Below, in pieces: positions 62,345-64,000 of a DNA stretch of 64,000 nucleotides. The notes beneath the pieces are model-generated. The model saw only the letters and a list, made by a program, of their open reading frames with translations, ran no database searches and was not told the DNA's origin. The stretch is taken from contig NZ_LGUI01000001.1 in assembly GCF_002891295.1 (NCBI RefSeq), positions 930,001-994,000 of the forward strand, read 5' to 3'. This DNA is from Streptomyces eurocidicus (lineage in GTDB: Bacteria > Actinomycetota > Actinomycetes > Streptomycetales > Streptomycetaceae). Both the position numbers and the translations under genes were made by a program. How positions within the stretch are numbered: position 1 is the first letter of the stretch; every line of letters starts with the position of its first letter.

Positions 62345-63712
62345 TCAGAAGAGCTTGCCGGGGTTGAGGAGGCCCAGCGGGTCGAAGACCTGCTTGAGGG
62401 AGCGCTGGAGCTCCAGCGCGACCGGGCCCAACTCGCGGGCCAGCCAGTCCTTCTTGAGCACGCCGACACCGTGTTCGCCGGTGATGGTGCCGCCCAGTTC
62501 GAGGCCGAGGGCCATGATCTCGTCGAAGGACTCGCGGGCGCGGCGGGACTCGTCGGCGTCGGCGGGGTCGAAGCAGACGACGGGGTGGGTGTTGCCGTCG
62601 CCGGCGTGGGCGCAGACGCCGATGAGGAGTCCGTGCTTGGCGGCGATCGCGGCGGTGCCGTCGAGCATGGCGGCGAGGGCGGAGCGGGGTACGCAGACGT
62701 CGTCGATCATCGTGGCGGAGCGCAGGGCCTCCAGGGCGGGGAGGGTCATCCGGCGGGCCTGGAGGAGGAGGTCGGACTCGGCGGCGGAGTCGGCGGGCAC
62801 GACCTCGGTGGCGCCCGCGGCGGTGCAGAGCTCCGCGACGGCGGCGAGGTCGGCGGCGGGGTCCGGGGTGTCGAAGGCGGCGAGGAGGAGGGCGGCGGTG
62901 CTCTCCGGGAGGCCCATGTTCCCCAGGGCGTTGACGGCCTGGACGGAGGTGCGGTCCATCAGCTCCAGCAGGGAGGGGGCGTGGCCGCGGGCCATGATCT
63001 CGCAGACGGCCTCGCAGGCGGCGGCGACGGAGGGGAACTCGGCGGCCAGGGCGAGCTGTTCGGGCGGTGCGGGCTTGAGGGCGAGGACGGCCCGGACGAC
63101 GACGCCGAGGCTGCCCTCGGAGCCGACGAAGAGGCGGGTGAGGTCGTAGCCGGCGACGCCCTTGGCGGTGCGGCGGCCGGTGGTGAGCAGCCGTCCGTCG
63201 GCGAGGACGACGTCGAGGCCGAGGACGTATTCGGCGGTGACGCCGTACTTCACGCAGCACAGCCCGCCGGAGGCGGTGCCGATGTTGCCGCCGATGGTGC
63301 ACTGTTCCCAACTGGAGGGATCGGGCGGATAGTAGAGACCCTGTGCGGCGACGGCCCTGGAGAGCACGGCGTTGACGACGCCCGGCTCGACCACGGCGAT
63401 CCGGTCGACGGGATTGATCTCGATGATGCGGTCCATCTTGACGAGCGAGAGCAGGACGCAGCCGTCGGTGGCGTTGGCCGCGCCGGACAGCCCGGTGCGG
63501 GCTCCTTGCGGGACGACGGGGACGCGCAGGGCGGTGGCGGTGCGCATGACGTGCTGCACGTGTTCCACGGTGCGCGGGAGGACGACGGCGGCGGCGGTGC
63601 CCGCGTCGCAGAAGCTCGCCATGTCCTTGGCGTACACCCGTATGACGTCGGGGTCGGTGAGCACGGCCTCGGCGGGGAGGCCGGCGCGGAGGAGCTTGAT
63701 CAGATCGCCCAT
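62345..63712 (-). CDS. FAD-linked oxidase (GlcD/D-lactate dehydrogenase type)
   Basis: A 455-residue flavoenzyme. The FAD (PCMH) domain has VVPQGARTGLSGAANATDGC and IGGNIGTASGGLCCVKYGVT. The C-terminal cap has ICAHAGDGNTHP-like LIGVCAHAGDGNTHPVVCFD and GTITGEHGVGVLKKDW, then FDPLGLLNPGKLF. ATG 63712 begins homology. It oxidises a 2-hydroxy acid such as glycolate or D-lactate with a quinone or cytochrome acceptor. GlcE/GlcF subunits are not adjacent. Confidence 0.9.
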   Translation of the reverse strand: MGDLIKLLRAGLPAEAVLTDPDVIRVYAKDMASFCDAGTAAAVVLPRTVEHVQHVMRTATALRVPVVPQGARTGLSGAANATDGCVLLSLVKMDRIIEINPVDRIAVVEPGVVNAVLSRAVAAQGLYYPPDPSSWEQCTIGGNIGTASGGLCCVKYGVTAEYVLGLDVVLADGRLLTTGRRTAKGVAGYDLTRLFVGSEGSLGVVVRAVLALKPAPPEQLALAAEFPSVAAACEAVCEIMARGHAPSLLELMDRTSVQAVNALGNMGLPESTAALLLAAFDTPDPAADLAAVAELCTAAGATEVVPADSAAESDLLLQARRMTLPALEALRSATMIDDVCVPRSALAAMLDGTAAIAAKHGLLIGVCAHAGDGNTHPVVCFDPADADESRRARESFDEIMALGLELGGTITGEHGVGVLKKDWLARELGPVALELQRSLKQVFDPLGLLNPGKLF

Positions 63713-63719
63713 GGGGGGT

Positions 63720-63900
63720 TTCTTCCCCGGCCCGGCCCGTCCCGTAACCGGAGCCGGGCCCTCGGTCCTCGGACGCCGGACGGGCCACAGGGGCCGGAGG
63801 GGCCGGGGCGCGCCCGGTCCTTCCGGAAAAGGGCGGCCCCGGCGAAATCCAGCCCGTCCGGCGCTTGAGGACATCAGTAAGGCCCGCCCCCGCTCGGGGG
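63720..63900. repeat. Intergenic inverted-repeat element, copy 4
   Basis: Contains GGACGCCGGACGGGCC on the left and CAGCCCGTCCGGCGCTTGAG on the right, plus CGGCCCGTCCCGTAACCGG and TTCCGGAAAAGGGCGG. It is a diverged copy of the element at 21.6, 24.9 and 25.9 kb. It lies between hpd and the oxidase gene. Confidence 0.6.
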
Positions 63901-63929
63901 CACCTCTCCCGCCGGGCCCCGTGAACCGG

Positions 63930-64000
63930 CTAGAGGTTCCCCCGCTTCTCCTGCTCGCGCTCGATCGCCTCGAACAGGGCCTTGAAGTTGCCCTTGCCGA
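63930..64000 (-). CDS. hpd: 4-hydroxyphenylpyruvate dioxygenase, C-terminal end
   Basis: The last 22 codons before TAG at 63930 read GKGNFKALFEAIEREQEKRG then NL. This matches the conserved C-terminal helix of HPPD (GxGNFxxLFxAxExEQxxRGNL, also present in the mammalian enzyme). The rest lies outside the window. HPPD converts 4-hydroxyphenylpyruvate to homogentisate in tyrosine catabolism. Confidence 0.82.
   Translation of the reverse strand, partial: GKGNFKALFEAIEREQEKRGNL

Overview
The window is high-GC chromosomal DNA from a Streptomyces. The evidence is the codon bias, the SsgA-family sporulation gene, the DasR-type operators at N-acetylglucosamine transport genes, the DUF5753/DUF397 pair, and the mec-cysO-cysM, clpS-DUF2017 and DUF3311-symporter pairs. 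From about 30 kb to the right edge the order (rdgB, bcp, PBP, rph, nagF/nagE1/nagE2, cysM/cysO/mec, clpS, pncB, pncA, M6 protease, ssgG, FAD oxidase, hpd) looks like the conserved core. I recall it as close to the S. coelicolor SCO2890s-SCO2920s order; this is from memory and unchecked.

1-16 kb is accessory. After a MerR-like start, a repeat-rich stretch and a small secreted protein comes a compact gene set (1.6-8.0 kb): O-methyltransferase, acyl-AMP ligase, acyl-CoA dehydrogenase homologue, isopenicillin-N-synthase-like oxygenase and threonine-synthase-like PLP enzyme. It has no PKS or NRPS core and looks like a small unassigned biosynthetic cluster. A second cassette (8.2-13.5 kb) holds a UDP-glucose-type dehydrogenase, a NUDIX hydrolase and an asparagine-synthase-like amidotransferase, divergent from an HTH/repeat regulator. 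It is bounded on the left by a decayed fragment and on the right by an intact copy of the same small gene. Two coupled small genes, a DUF5753/DUF397 regulator pair and a small membrane protein follow.

16-30 kb holds housekeeping and envelope genes: an FAH-family hydrolase, a YidC paralogue with DUF6412, an unknown two-gene membrane operon carrying a TTA codon at codon 8, a DUF3311/sodium-solute symporter pair, DUF445, an SGNH hydrolase, DUF1707, a NarL-type two-component system and a divergent MMPL exporter. Several gaps carry a Streptomyces intergenic inverted repeat.

30-37.5 kb has rdgB, a tRNA-like gene beside two coupled HNH endonuclease paralogues (one with a TTA codon), a secreted protein coupled to a histidine kinase, minisatellites, bcp, DUF3618, a GroES-like protein, and a guanidine-III riboswitch in front of a SugE/Gdx exporter.

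37.5-64 kb carries a class A PBP, an ABC-2 exporter, a lipoprotein, rph, the DasR-controlled GlcNAc PTS genes, an MBL hydrolase, the sulfur-carrier cysteine operon, an amino-acid permease, clpS-DUF2017, NAD salvage genes, an M6 metalloprotease, two RDD proteins (one with apparent frameshifts), ssgG, a GlcD-like oxidase and the C-terminal end of hpd.
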